Source: Arachis hypogaea
Taxonomy: Eukaryota > Streptophyta > Magnoliopsida > Fabales > Fabaceae
Reading direction: 5' to 3'
Length of the DNA stretch: 64,000 nucleotides
NCBI RefSeq assembly: GCF_003086295.3
Contig: NC_092041.1
Span: 97,985,827-98,049,826, forward strand
Shown: positions 11,601 to 23,236 of the stretch, in pieces
Layout of the letters: each line of letters opens with the position of its first letter
Position numbering within the stretch: the stretch's first letter is position 1
Position numbers and translations under genes: made by a program
The notes under the pieces: generated by a model
What the model was told of the DNA's origin: nothing
The model's database searches: none
What the model saw: only the letters and a program-made list of their open reading frames with translations

Positions 11601-11828
11601 AGAAAAATATCATTTATGAAGGATGAGAAACTTTTACCTACTTTACCTATGGCCACTATCTTTTCTTTACCGTTATCACCGAAAGTTACAAAGCCTCCAT
11701 CATATTCGTCTAGCTAGATGAAGAATGCAGACTTTTCGGTCATATGCCTAGAGCATTCGCTGTCCAAGTACCACATGTTGTCTTTTCTTTTGGATGCTAG
11801 ACAAACCTACAAAAATTCTCAAGTGACC
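8630..11828 (-). pseudogene. pol of copia element 1 (PR-IN-RT-RH remnant)
   Basis: Right to left the remnant shows: protease region with a degraded DSxCS motif (about 11700-11780); pre-integrase and integrase core with DLFGPT and DDYSRFGW (11011-11358); integrase C-terminal part with a PYELWKGTPPNLKYF block (10586-10870); RT pieces with the YVDD box near 9575 (9297-10279); RNase H with AEAKYISAS and SRTKHIEVRYHYIRE (8630-9010). At least six stops or frameshifts separate the pieces. Every domain has a better copy in element 2. It cannot make a working polyprotein. Confidence 0.88.
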
Positions 11829-12824
11829 TTAGGTATCCAAATCTTTTTGTATCCTTTTAATGTTAAACCATCTCTTTTGGCCAAAACCATTGTAATTGCC
11901 AACTATTTTGTACACTCTATTTCCAATCATTTTCTCACTAATGAAACACTGAATAGGAAAATGCCCATCCTGATTGCATAACTGACAAAAATTTTTAGGT
12001 TTCTGTTTTTCCAGATTAGTTGGGTTTTGAAATTTTATATCATCCGAAGTGGAATCCATATTTGCAAAAAGAGATCTTTCAAAACAGTTTCAGATTTTTT
12101 ATAAAAATCCAAACCAGCCTTTTCATAGAGAGATTATTGACTAGCCAAAAGTTTGTTTAGATTTTTAGAACTTTGACTAATACAACTACTCTCAGCTATG
12201 ACAATAGCTTTTGTTTCTCACTCTTTTGTGAGACTTCTTAGAACTTTCCTTACTAGCACAGGTTTAGGGTGGGTCATTCCCATAGCATCTAAGTCGTTGA
12301 TAACGAGGGTGAATCTTTTGAACATTTCGTTAATAGATTCTCCTTCCTTGATAGAGAACATTTTTGTACTCTTTGCACTACATGTCTATTCGGGTCTATT
12401 TTACTTGAACAGTATCTTCGTGTGTGACTTGGAGTTTGTCCTAGATTTTTTTACTATTTTGCATCTAGATACCTTACGGTATTTCTCAAAACTGATAGCA
12501 CAGTTGAGCATGTTGATAGCTTTAAAATTGAGCTATATCTTCTTCTTGTCCTTATCATTCCATTCAGAAATCTTCTGTCTTGGGAATAACTACACTGTTT
12601 GCTCCTATTTTAGTTGGGATTAGAGGTTCATTTATGATGATCTTCCATATGTTGTAATCCACTGATTGAGCAAAAATGTTCATCCTTTTCTTCCAATAGC
12701 TATAGTTCTTTCCATTGAAGTATGGAGGTTGATTGTTGGATTGCCCTTCTATCAGAGTATATGCTACCATGTTGGAACTATTGCTGTTTGTCATCAGGAT
12801 CTTTTCTCCAAGCCCTGATACCAA
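11829..12824 (-). pseudogene. gag of copia element 1, deleted
   Basis: The N-terminal piece (12564-12824) has FNGKNYSYWKKRM, typical of copia gag. The C-terminal piece (11829-12059) has a CCHC zinc knuckle of form C-x2-C-x4-H-x4-C (FCQLCNQDGHFPIQC). Much of the middle of gag, present in element 2, is missing or scrambled here, so this copy has an internal deletion as well as frameshifts. Confidence 0.8.
12812..12823 (-). other. Primer-binding site of element 1
   Basis: The minus strand reads TGGTATCAGGGC two bases after the LTR end. It differs at one base from TGGTATCAGAGC, the site complementary to the 3' end of initiator methionine tRNA. Confidence 0.8.
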
Positions 12825-12825
12825 T

Positions 12826-14139
12826 TGATGGTTATCAGTGATTAAGAGAAAGGGAGGTTGAATCTTGGCCTTCTTTTCTGATGAGTTTACCTTTTGCTTT
12901 TAATAAAAAAAATTTAGGAGATATTTTTTTTGTCTCTAGTCGAGTTAGGAGATACTTTTCTTTTTGTTTCCTGAATTGCAGAGATAGAAAAAGAGCAGAG
13001 AAGAGAGAGTGACACCCAGAAGTATCCTGGTTTAGCTACTCAATGTAATATAGCCTACATCCAGTCTCCATCACAATTATGATGGAACTTCACTATCTTT
13101 TTCACAAGGTACATATACCAATCTTTCCCTAGGATCTATCCAATCCTATCTGGGACAAATCTAGATTCTAACCCAATCTGAATTTGACAAGACCTCAATC
13201 TAACTTTCAACAGCCAAGTGCTAACCCAACTTGTAAAGAAATCCTCATAGAAACATAAAACAAAACAGAAAGATGTACAAAGAAAAACTAAGACATCTTA
13301 AGGCTTTTTCTCCAAGTTTAACTCATTGCCTTTTACCTCTCATTGGCTTTTTCTTACAAACATCACCATGTTTGCCTTTTTCAATGAGACTAAAACAGAC
13401 AAAATTGAGAAAAAAACTACTAAATGAAAACCATGAAGGAGAAGAACTCAACAAGCTTAGGTAGCTATGAGAACTGAACTCTGTGCTTTAGTTCTTACTC
13501 TCTTGTCTTTAACCCTTGGCCGTTTACCCTTATTATAGAAGAGTGAAGCTTCCAATGTTGAAGCTAGTTCAAGGTCCATCATGTCTTCTCCTTCCTCAGA
13601 GCTTGCTGCGGCTTCATTAGTGATGAGAGAGAAGTCCGAATCTGTTGCATGCAACTTACCCATTCTCTCTCATCCTTTTTCTTTAAGCTTCTTCAATCTT
13701 GTCTGTAGAGTTTTGCTTTGGCTCCAAGTTTTGATTTGGACCGGGGATCTTCTGCTATCCAGATTTGACTTTGATTTCTCATTGTTACTTAATTTATGCT
13801 TGTGACTTTGTGGATTTCTTCTTGGTTCTTTGGTGTAGCACAAATGAGGAAAAATACTTTTTGCTGAGCTCTGACTGAAGTGTGACTAGCTTCTTGGTTG
13901 TAGTCCTTTCTTCTTGTTTGGGTTTAGAAATAAAAATTTTATTCTTCAACACACCATAGCCTCTGCACTTTCCATTTTCTCCTTTCTTTTTCTTTGAATG
14001 ACGTGACCGAGAGAGAGAGAGAGGAGAGAGAAGAAAGATTTTAGCTTTCGGTAAAAGTTAAGTGAGATTAAAGAAAATTGAACTTGGGGTTCAAGTTTTT
14101 TAGAGTGTGGAAGTTGGTGACTTGGGTTGAAGTGTAATG
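12826..14139 (-). repeat. 5' LTR of copia element 1, first segment
   Basis: It begins TGATGGTTATCAG on the plus strand and aligns with the LTRs of element 2 in several blocks, for example CATCCAGTCTCCATCACAA. The alignment breaks exactly where element 2 starts (14140). The last five bases, TAATG, are the target duplicated by that insertion. The rest of the LTR is at 36790-36998. Confidence 0.8.
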
Positions 14140-15693
14140 TGATGGTTTTCAGTGGCTAAGAGAAGGGGGTTGAATCTTAGCCCCCTTTTTTGCTCAGTAA
14201 CACTTGCTGATCCTTGAAATGACTTCAGGAGATTTTTTTATTTTTGTCTCGTCCCTAGCCACAAGACTTTTATTTTCGTCTCGTCACTTGACACGAGATA
14301 TTTTTTTAGTTTTAGCTCCTGTGCAGTAGAAACAGAAATGGAGTAGAGAATAGAGAAAATTACACCCAGATATATCTTGGTTCAGCTGCTAAGTGCAGTG
14401 CAGCCTACATCCAGTCTCCATCACAACAATGATGGAATTTCACTATAATCATCTTGATTACAGACTGTAAAGTGCTAACCCAACTTACAAGGAGATTTCC
14501 ACAGAATCATGAAACACAACACAGATGTATAAAGGAACTCTAAGGACATCTATGGCTAACCCAACTTCTTCTTCCTTCAAAAACAAAACCGGTTCGGCCA
14601 GGGAGAGAAAAGAGATAACCCATGCAAAACCCAACATACAATTACCTCTAGTCCTTCCTTGGTCATCAGTCTTCATCAATCCGAGCGCTCCATCCTTGGC
14701 TTACTCTCCAAGATGAATTTCTAGCCCTTGATGCTTCATGATGATGACAGCTTCATCTGCTCCACTTTTGCTTCCTCCCTCACGTAGCCACCCTAGCTAC
14801 CTTCTGTGATGAGTGAACCCAAAAGCAGAGACAAGCCATCCCTCCAAGGATCTTCTCCTTGCTAGCCGAATCTCCTTCAATCATTTTTGATATGAAGAAG
14901 CCAAGATCTCATCACCATATCTTACCATAAGTGATAAGAATCTCAGCCACTACATTTTTTATGTTTTCTTGCCATCAGTTTGATGGTCTTTAGGCGTGCT
15001 TCTTCTTTTCTATGGTAGCTTACAGTAGCTTCCATGGTTGCTGAGTGATATGACCGAAAAAGAAAAGAAGCAAGTAGAGAGAGAAGAGAGAAATTTGAAC
15101 ATCATTGAATGAGATTAAATGAAATAATTCTTTCCTTGCTGAGTAGCGTGTAGCATTAAGTGCTACAATCAAATCAAGTGCCTTTTTCTCTCTCATTGTT
15201 CCCATGCAATTAATGAAAATTGAGTGAACTTGAAATCCATCACATGGCAAAAGTTGAGATCCGTTGGAAGTATTTTTGCTTTCTTTTTCCATTGGTTTCG
15301 GATCAAGCATGAAAAACAATTTAGGCTTTTATCAATAATAAGTAAAGCTGGCCCAACTAATAAAACATTTCAGCCAACATTCATATGACAAAAAATGCAT
15401 AAGGCTGAATTTTGATTTTATTGGGCTTGGGATCTCTTCTTTTCATTTCGGTCCAAATAATCACAAATTGCTTCAGCCATATAATATTGGAAACATTAAT
15501 CAAGGCTGATTGGTTTTAAGCATATTGAGCTTGTAATAATTCTGCTTTTCTGTTCGGCCCAATAAGAAAACTTGTATCACAAAATTATTAATTAACATAT
15601 GTTAAATGAAAATCAATTTAATAATTTTGTAATTAATTATTTCAATAATGTTTGTTCATCATCAAAATAAATTTGAGTTTTCCAAACTCATCA
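14140..15693 (-). repeat. 3' LTR of copia element 2
   Basis: 1554 bp, starting TGATGGTTTTCAG and ending CTCATCA on the plus strand, so the LTR has TGATG...CATCA termini. Compared with the partner at 34958-36789 it lacks about 280 bp after TCTATGGCT (about 14556). Element 1's LTR has sequence there, so this is a deletion in this copy. Confidence 0.93.
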
Positions 15694-15708
15694 ATCTCCC
15701 CCTTGATG
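15694..15708 (-). promoter_or_regulatory. Polypurine tract of element 2
   Basis: The minus strand reads CATCAAGGGGGAGAT directly before the start of the 3' LTR. Its purine core AAGGGGGAGA matches the usual copia plus-strand priming site. Confidence 0.85.
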
Positions 15709-16671
15709 ACAAACATTATTAAAATTGAAATGGAAAGAAATTAAAGATTAGAGTATAGAGTACTCCCTTTGAATATTTGAATTTCTCTCCATTTCTTATT
15801 GTCACATGGCTCCCCCTTAATGTATACCATTTTTACCAAGGGAAGCTCCAACCTGTAACAATTTTTATCAAGCCTAAGACAACTATGTTATTCAACATAT
15901 AAAATTTTGTAATGTTGAATGGCTTAATTTATGAGCAGAATTGAATGATAATCAAAACTCATTTGTTATCAATAATTTGATTTTCTGCTCAAACATACAA
16001 CATAATTTACCAAAAGAATATCTTTGAAAATAAATTGTTGTTTTAAAAATATTTTCTAATTAAATCAGAGCAATATACTTATGATAAGAAAATATTTTTA
16101 ATCACGGCTTGATCACAGCAATTTTCAACATTTATTTTCATACCCAATGCTTAAAGGAACTGCCAAAAAATAAAGTATTCAGCCAGCATGTTTACCAAGA
16201 TGAGTCAGAAGTATGTTTCCAATCCAAAACTTATTCATCAAGATAATCCAAACATGCATATTAACAACCAGCAGCCATATGGGAAAAATAAATGTATCAC
16301 AATATAATCAATCAAGCATTTTACCAAGATAAACATCACAGCAGCAATCACAGGATAATTCAAATGCATTATCAGTATACATTATCAAGCATCAAGTGTA
16401 TCATTTTAACAAGGGTGATCATGAATACTCAAAAGAGAATTTCATCCCCTGTTTTCCAGTTTCAATTTTTTCAGCACTTTCTCCCCCTTTTGTCATCAAA
16501 GGGCACCTGCAAAAAGAATTTAACATAGCAAGCAAAATAACCAGAATATTTCTCAAAAGTATCCACAGTGTGTCTCAAAGTTGTGGGACTGACAGTATTC
16601 ACACAAACAAAACAAAGTATCACATTGAACCTAAAACATGCCAATATCAATAAAGAAAGAAAGAACAGTCA
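15709..16671 (-). other. Untranslated spacer between extra ORF and 3' LTR
   Basis: About 960 bp of AT-rich sequence with no sustained reading frame. It lies inside element 2, downstream of its third ORF, and would form the long 3' untranslated part of the transcript. Confidence 0.6.
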
Positions 16672-18107
16672 TCAATCATCTGAGAGGTTGTACTCCGAGT
16701 CAGAATCTTCTTCCTTGTCCTCTGTTCCTATCTCATTTTCAAATATTTGAATCATCAAGCCCACCCTTTCTTGACATTTCTGCCAAACTCTTTCATTTTC
16801 ATATGCTAACTTTCGTGCAGCCTTGTGTGATTGAAACATTAGCTTGGACATATTAAGGAATTCATTAAGAACTTCCCTGATGGATTTAGTCACTTTAGAT
16901 GGTTCGGCAGGGTGACTCTCAAGGTCGTTGAGTGACGGCTCAGAAGGCATTGAGCGCTTGCTTTTCTTACCAAAAGCTCATCCTCCTTTGATCTGTGAAA
17001 TCTTGTTCTCAACAGCCTCATTAGTCAAATCAATTTTAAAATACTCAAAGATACTAGTGAGGAACATTCCATAAGGAAGGTTAGCCTTTTTAGTACTTTT
17101 AACCGATTCCCACATGTGATGAATCATAAGATAAGCAAAGGAAATTGGAGAAGATGTACAAGAGCAAAGAGAATAATGGAGTCAGAAATCGTTACTCTAT
17201 GGTAAGAACCACTTTGTGGTGTCAGGATATAAGTGATGATTTGGTGTAGCAATGAGTTCTTAGGGCCGAGAGCTTTATGAGTGGGAATTGACCCATCTAA
17301 GCCAGACAAGTTTGCATAAATGTGCTGCAGAACAGTTTGATTAGTGACTCCAACCTGGTCATCCCATTTGTCAGTCATGTAAACTTTTGACCCTTCATCC
17401 GTGTACCCTAGAGCAGCGCTTATGGTTTGAGGATTGAGAGTCATGTAAACACGTTTTACATAGGAATGGATTGAGCCATCTATCAGGCACATGTTCGTGT
17501 AGAATTCCAAGACCAGCCCCGGGTAAACCATTTTCTTAATGTGGAGCAGGGGAGTCCACTTCAGGGCATCAAACAGAGGAGTGAAATTGATCCCTTTAGC
17601 AGCCAGAGTGTCAAGATTCACCAAATATAAGGGAAAAAGATGACGTTTTTCTAATACCTCCTTGTGGAATTCGTAGAAGGCACAAGAATAGAACCGAGAG
17701 GTATCATAGTGTGAGTGAGGTTTATGGAATTTGTCCTTGAAATCTAATGATTCCAAGTTTGCAGGTTCTTTGGTGTCGTGCAACACGAAACCTTTTGTCT
17801 TCTGAGAGCTTTTTCCAGATGCATGTGGAGTGGACTTCTTTGGTGGTGATGGAGGGAGTGATGTATGAGATTCCCCTTCCTCTTCTTCAACGCTTGGTTG
17901 TTTGTTCTTTCCTATTTTTCTTCTCCGTAAAGTTTTTTGGGCGATGACTTTCCGGCGCATTGTCTCGGTTTGTTTGGAGGGAGGTGTATGAGTAGAAGAA
18001 GACGTGGAGTGGAGGTGTATATGGGTGTGAGTTTGGGGTGACGAGAATGGTGGACTTTTTGGGAGAGCGGTTCGGCTACTTCTTTTTGGAGCCGTTTTCT
18101 TTTTCAT
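16672..18107 (-). pseudogene. Extra ORF downstream of copia pol ('putative plant transposon protein' type)
   Basis: The first 327 residues are one open frame (17124-18107). The frame shifts near 17150 and continues to 16672, with one in-frame TGA at 16978-16980, giving about 470 residues in all. Residues 1-100 are basic and rich in Ser, Pro and Thr (KKKTAPKRSSRTALPKSP; MRRKVIAQKTLRRRKIGKNK). The middle (about 130-330) has VYPGLVLEFYTNM and TISAALGY, and the shifted part has LPYGMFLTSIFEYF. These resemble the conserved domain annotated in legumes as 'putative plant transposon protein'. The C-terminal 90 residues look helical and end in a very acidic tail. I see no signal peptide and no convincing membrane anchor, so it does not look like a classical envelope. 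It lies 446 bp after pol in the same orientation. Confidence 0.75.
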
Positions 18108-18553
18108 GATGTGAAGAAGATGAATGGATATGGAAGTTGAAGAGAAGACCGATGGGTGAGGTGAGTGGAGGGAGGTTAGAGAGGCAATAAATGTGGAGTG
18201 GAGAGAGAATTGAGGGAATTAAATGTCCATTAAGTGGCGGTTAATACCCAAGGAGTTTCTCTTTTATTTGAAATAAACTGAAAAAGGTGGTTTCCTAGAA
18301 TCAAGAGATTAGTTGAAAGGAAAGATTTGATTTGACACCATGATTCTTCCAACAAGGTTTGATGAGACAACAAAGAGATTGTGATTTTCAAAAAATGAGG
18401 AACTAACAAAACGGTCATGATTAGGTCAAAGAGATTTGGTGAGGCCCATAAAAATTGAATTCTACGCAGCCTCCCCCTTGATCATAGCCCTTCCAACACT
18501 CTTATTTTTATCTCGTCCATTTTTACGAGACAAAACTGATCAGAATCAGAATT
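18108..18553 (-). other. Spacer between pol and extra ORF of element 2
   Basis: 446 bp with no sustained frame. On the minus strand it runs from the pol stop to the ATG of the extra ORF. It contains a purine-rich GGGGGAGG block (about 18470-18477), similar to the polypurine tract near the 3' LTR. A splice acceptor for a subgenomic RNA could lie here, but I cannot pick one out. Confidence 0.5.
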
Positions 18554-21500
18554 TCACAAGTTATCAATATAACTTAAATCAATCATTCCCAAACTTTTTC
18601 TTAGTGAACAGAATCTGTCTTCACAGAGGAGTTTTGTAAAAATGTCAGCAAGTTGGTCTTCAGATTTTACAAATTGAATATCAATAGTATCCTTTTGCAC
18701 ATGTTCTCTAATAAAATGATATTTGATCTCAATGTGCTTTGTTCTTGAGTGCAAAACAGGATTTTTTGAAATATTAATAGCACTCATATTATCACAAAAT
18801 AAGGGTATACTATTGATCTTTAATTTGTAATCTTCCAACTGCATTTTTAACCAAATTAATTGTGAACAACATGCAGATGCGGATATATATTTAGCTTCAG
18901 CTGTGGATAGAGCCACTGTGGCTTTTTTTTTGCTTGACCACATGTTGAGTGAGCTTCCAAGGAAGTAACACATGCCGGATGTACTTCGTCTATCCACTCT
19001 ATCTCCCGCATAATCTGCATCACAAAACCCTACTGCACAAAAATCATCAAATTTTGGATACCATAAGTCATAATCACTAGTTCCCTTAATGTATCTAATG
19101 ATGCGTTTAACGGCTGAAAGATGGGATTCTTTTGGGTGAGATTGAAACCTTAAGCATACACCCACACTTTGAACGATATCCGGTCTAGAGGAGGTTAGAT
19201 ACATGAGTGAACCAATCATTCCTCTATACCTTGGTTCATCCACATCTTTCCCATTATCATCCTTTTCAAGTTTAGTGTTGGGATGCATTGGTGTTCCCAT
19301 GGGTTTAGAATTTTCTAGGCCAAATTTCTTGATAAGTTCTTTTGCATACTTTCCTTGGTGAATAAAGGTACCACTAGGAGTTTGTTTAATTTGGAAGCCG
19401 AGAAAGAAAGTAAGCTCTCCCATTAAACTCATTTTAAACTCACTAGTCATGAGTTTTCCAAACTCTTCACACAAGGACTCATTGGCCGATCCAAACACAA
19501 TGTCATCCACATAAACTTGAACTAGGAGAATATCATCATTAGATTCTTTAATAAATAAAGTAGTATCCGTGGTACCCCTTTGAAATTAATTTTCCAACAA
19601 GAAGGTACTAAGCCTCTCATACCAAGCTCTTGAAGCTTGTTTAAGACCATAAAGAGCCTTAGAGAGTTTGAAAACATGATTTGGAAAATCCTTATGTTCA
19701 AAACTGGGGGGTTGTGCCACAAACACTTCTCTATCAATAAAGCCATTAAGGAAAACACATTTTACATCTATTTGAAACATTTTAAAGCCCTTATGGGCAG
19801 CATAGGCAAGAAGCAACCTAATTGTTTCCATTCTAGCTACCGGAGCAAAAGATTCATCAAAATCTATACCCTCTTCTTGATCGTAACCTTGAACCACTAA
19901 TCTAGCCTTGTTACAAACAACTTGTCCATCCTCACCAAGTTTATTTTTAAAAATCCACTTAGTACGCGTTACCTTCTTACCATCCGGATGAGGTACTAAT
20001 GTCCAAACCTCATTCTTGTCGAATTGAGCAAGCTCTTCTTGCATGGTTTTGACCCATGATGGATTTTCAAGAGCTTGTCTCACATTGTTGGGCTCCATTT
20101 GTGACAAGAAGGCAAGATTGCTTGGTTCGGATTGCCTTTTGGTTGAGGATCTTGTTGTTACATCTTGAGAGGGATCACCAATGATAAAGTCATGAGGATA
20201 ACCCCTCATGGACTTCCATTCTCTAGGCTTCCTTTGTGGTGTTGAGCTTTGATGACCTTCTGTGGGTCTCACTATTTCAGTTTCTCTTGCTGGCTCAGGA
20301 GACAAAATGGAAATGTCTCCTCCAATGTGACGAGAGAAAACTGGACTGGTAGATTCTTCATTTTAGGTAGACTTGGGATTTTCTTTGCTTATTCCAGCTT
20401 CTTCACAATCTGAATAATTATATATCACAGCACTGGGAATTAAATTAGAATCACAAAAAGTAACATGTATGAATTCCTCTATGGTTCTATGATCTTTGAG
20501 GTAAATTCTATAGGCTTTGCTAGTAGTGGAATATCCAACAAACATGCCCTCATATGATTTTGGATCAAATTTGCCAAGATTTTCTTTCTTATTAAGTACA
20601 AAACACTTGCATCCAAAAACATGGAAATACTTAAGATTTGGAGGGGTTCCTTTCCATAGCTCATAAGGAGTTTTCTTTAACCCTTTTCTAATAATGGTCA
20701 TATTCAAAATATAACATGCTGTATTTACAACTTCAGCCCATAGAAACTTTAGAACCTCATTCTCACATAACATAGCCCTAGTCATCTCTTGAAAGCTTCT
20801 ATTCCTTCTTTCAACAACTCCATTTTGTTAAGGTGTTCTAGGGCATGAAAAATTGTGAGTAATTCCAAAGTCATCACAGAATTTTTCAAAGTCTTGGTTT
20901 TCAAATTCTTTTCCATGATCACTTCTTAAATGGGCCACTTTTAAATCTTTTTCATTTTGAATTTTCTTGCAAAGAGTTGAGAAAGCATGAAATACATCAT
21001 TTTTATGAGCAAGAAAAAGTACCCAACCAAATCTAGAGTAATCATCTACCACTACCAAATCATAGTGTTTACCTCCTAGACTTTGAGTTCTTGTTGGACC
21101 AAAAAGATCAATGTGTAACATCTCTAATGGCCTTTTGGTTGAAATTCCATCTTTTGGTTTAAAAGAGGATTTAATTTATTTGCCTAATTGACAAGCATCA
21201 AAAGTAAGATCCTTATCAAATTTGATTTTAGGAATTTCTCTAACCAGATTTTTCTTTACTAGCTTAGTAATTTGGTACATGCTAGCATGACCCAACTTTC
21301 TATGCCATAGCCATTTTTCAGATTCAAGAGAAGTAAAACATGTTACATTTTGTTCTTTCAAGTCCTCAAGAGTTAATCCATACATATTGTTGCATCTTTT
21401 AGCTTCAAAAAGAATATCCCCAGTTTTTTCACAAACAACTAAACACACAAACTTTCTAAAAATAACTTCAAATCCTAAATCACACAATTGGCTTACACTA

Positions 21501-21702
21501 AGTAAATTATGTTTCAAACCATTTACAATGAGAACATCATTTATACAAGATGAAAAAGCTTTAACCAACTTTACCAACGGCCACTATCTTTCCTTTACCA
21601 TCATCACCAAAAGTGACAAGTCCTCCATCATATTCATCAAGCTTTATGAAGAAGGTTATCTTTCCGGTCATATGCCTAGAACATCCGCTGTCCATGTACC
21701 AC
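18554..21702 (-). pseudogene. pol of copia element 2 (protease remainder, IN, RT, RNase H)
   Basis: In order: protease with the catalytic MDSGCSRHMTG motif at the very edge of the Athila insertion; pre-integrase with LWHRKLGHASM and a C-x2-C (21176-21577, second Cys pair altered); integrase core with DLFGPT, DDYSRFGW and RSDHGKEFEN (20828-21121); integrase C-terminal part (20363-20785); RT (19586-20305) with [17 protein letters not shown] and LYGLKQASRAWY; the YVDD box and RNase H (18554-19510) with ALSTAEAKYISAS and LHSRTKHIEIKYHFIRE. Four in-frame stops interrupt it (near 21175, 20830, 20340 and 19585). The frame is otherwise well kept, so loss of function is fairly recent. Confidence 0.92.
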
Positions 21703-23236
21703 TGGTGCACGAAAATTACACTATGTAATTCTGCACAACTAACCAGCAAGTGCACTGGGTCGTCCAAGTAATACCTTACGTGAGTAAGGGTCGATCCCAC
21801 GGAGATTGTTGGTTTGAAGCAAGCTATGGTTATCATATTATTCTTAGTCAGGATACCAATAGGGTTCTTTAGCCTCGATTGTAAAAAGTGAAAGGGCATA
21901 AAATAAGTAATTGTTACTCAATAATGGAGAATATGTTGGAGTTTTGGAGATGCTTTGTCTTCTGAATTCCTGTAACATAATGCTTTCTCACTTTCAAACA
22001 TGCAAGTCTCCTTCCATGGCAAGCTGTATGTAGGGCGTCGCCGTTGTCAATGGCTACTTACCATCCTCTCAGTGAAAATGGTCCAAATGCTCTGTCACAG
22101 CACGGCTAATCATCTGTCGGTTCTCGATCATGTCGGAATAGGATCCATTGATCCTTTTGCGTCTGTTACTACGCCCAACACTCGTGAGTTTGAAGCTCGT
22201 CACAGTCATCCAATCCTTGAATCCTACTTGGAATACCACAGACAAGGTTTAGACCTTCTGGATTTTCAAGGATGCCGCCAATGGATTATAGCTTATACCA
22301 CGAAGATTCTGATTAAGGAATCTAAGTGATACTCATTCAATCTAATGTAGAACGGAGGTGGTCGTCAGGCACACGTTCATGGATTGAGAAAGGTGATGAG
22401 TGTCACGAATCATCACCTTCTTCATAGTGAAGCGCGAATGAACATCTTAGATAGGAACAAGCGTGTTTGAATGGAAAACAGAAATAATTGCATTAATTCA
22501 TCGAGACGCTGCAGAGCTCCTCACCCCCAACAATGGAGTTTAGAAACTCATGCCGTCAAATAGTATAAAGTTTAGATCTAAAAATGTCATGAGATACAAA
22601 ATAAATCTCTAAAAGTTGTTTAAATACTAAACTAGTAACCTAGGTTTACAGAAAATGAGTAAACTAAGATGGATAGTGCAGAAATCCACTTCTGGGGCCC
22701 ACTTGGTGTGTGCTGGGGCTGAGACTTAAGCTTCTCACGTGCCTGGGCTATTTTTGGAGTTGAACGCCAGGTTGTAACCTGTTTCTGGCGTTGAACTCCA
22801 ACTTGCAACCTGTTTCTGGCGCTGAATGCCAGACCGCAACATGGAACTGGCGTTGAACGCCAGTTTACATCGTCTATCTTCACGCAAATTATAGACTATT
22901 ATATATTGATGGAAAGCCCTGAATGTCTACTTTCCAACGCAATTGAGAGATCGCCAATTGGACTTCTGTAGCTCCAAAAAATCCATTCCGAGTGTAGGGA
23001 GGTCAGAATCCAATAGCATCAGAAGTCCTTTTTCAGCCTAAATCAGATTTTTGCTCAACTCCCTCAATTTCAGCCAGAAAATACCTGAAATTACAGAAAA
23101 ATACACAAACTCATAGTAAAGTCTAGAAATATGAATTTTGCCTAAAAACTAATAAAATTATACTAAAAACTAACTAAAACATACTAAAATCTACATGAAA
23201 TTACCCCCAAAAAGCGTATAAAATATCCGCTCATCA
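21703..23236 (-). repeat. 3' LTR of Athila-like element 3
   Basis: 1534 bp, TGGTGCACGAAAATT to GCTCATCA on the plus strand (TGATGAGCGG...GTGCACCA as an LTR). Near its 5' end on the minus strand is a TATATTTTATACGC-like promoter block (about 23215). It contains four palindromic cores at 22756, 22787, 22818 and 22849, exactly 31 bp apart. Confidence 0.93.

Larger units (their letters stand above)
8530..14139 (-). mobile_element. Copia element 1 (SIRE-like), old, broken
   Basis: A leftward Ty1/copia element with order 5' LTR, primer-binding site, gag, protease, integrase, RT, RNase H. It is related to element 2 across its length but far more decayed, with many stops and frameshifts. The 3' end is cut off just after RNase H, near 8530, and no 3' LTR is found. 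Its 5' LTR is split by element 2 and resumes at 36790. Nesting shows it is older than element 2. The SIRE-like assignment is by resemblance of the RNase H, integrase and gag sequences. Confidence 0.85.

Noticed and set aside
16672..18107. Classical viral envelope gene
   Set aside because: The position fits, but I see no signal peptide, no membrane anchor and no glycoprotein-like cysteine pattern. The central part resembles a plant transposon protein family instead.
22632..22883. 83-residue ORF in the LTR of element 3
   Set aside because: It is a translation of the palindrome array. The matching LTR has a different open frame, and nothing is conserved.
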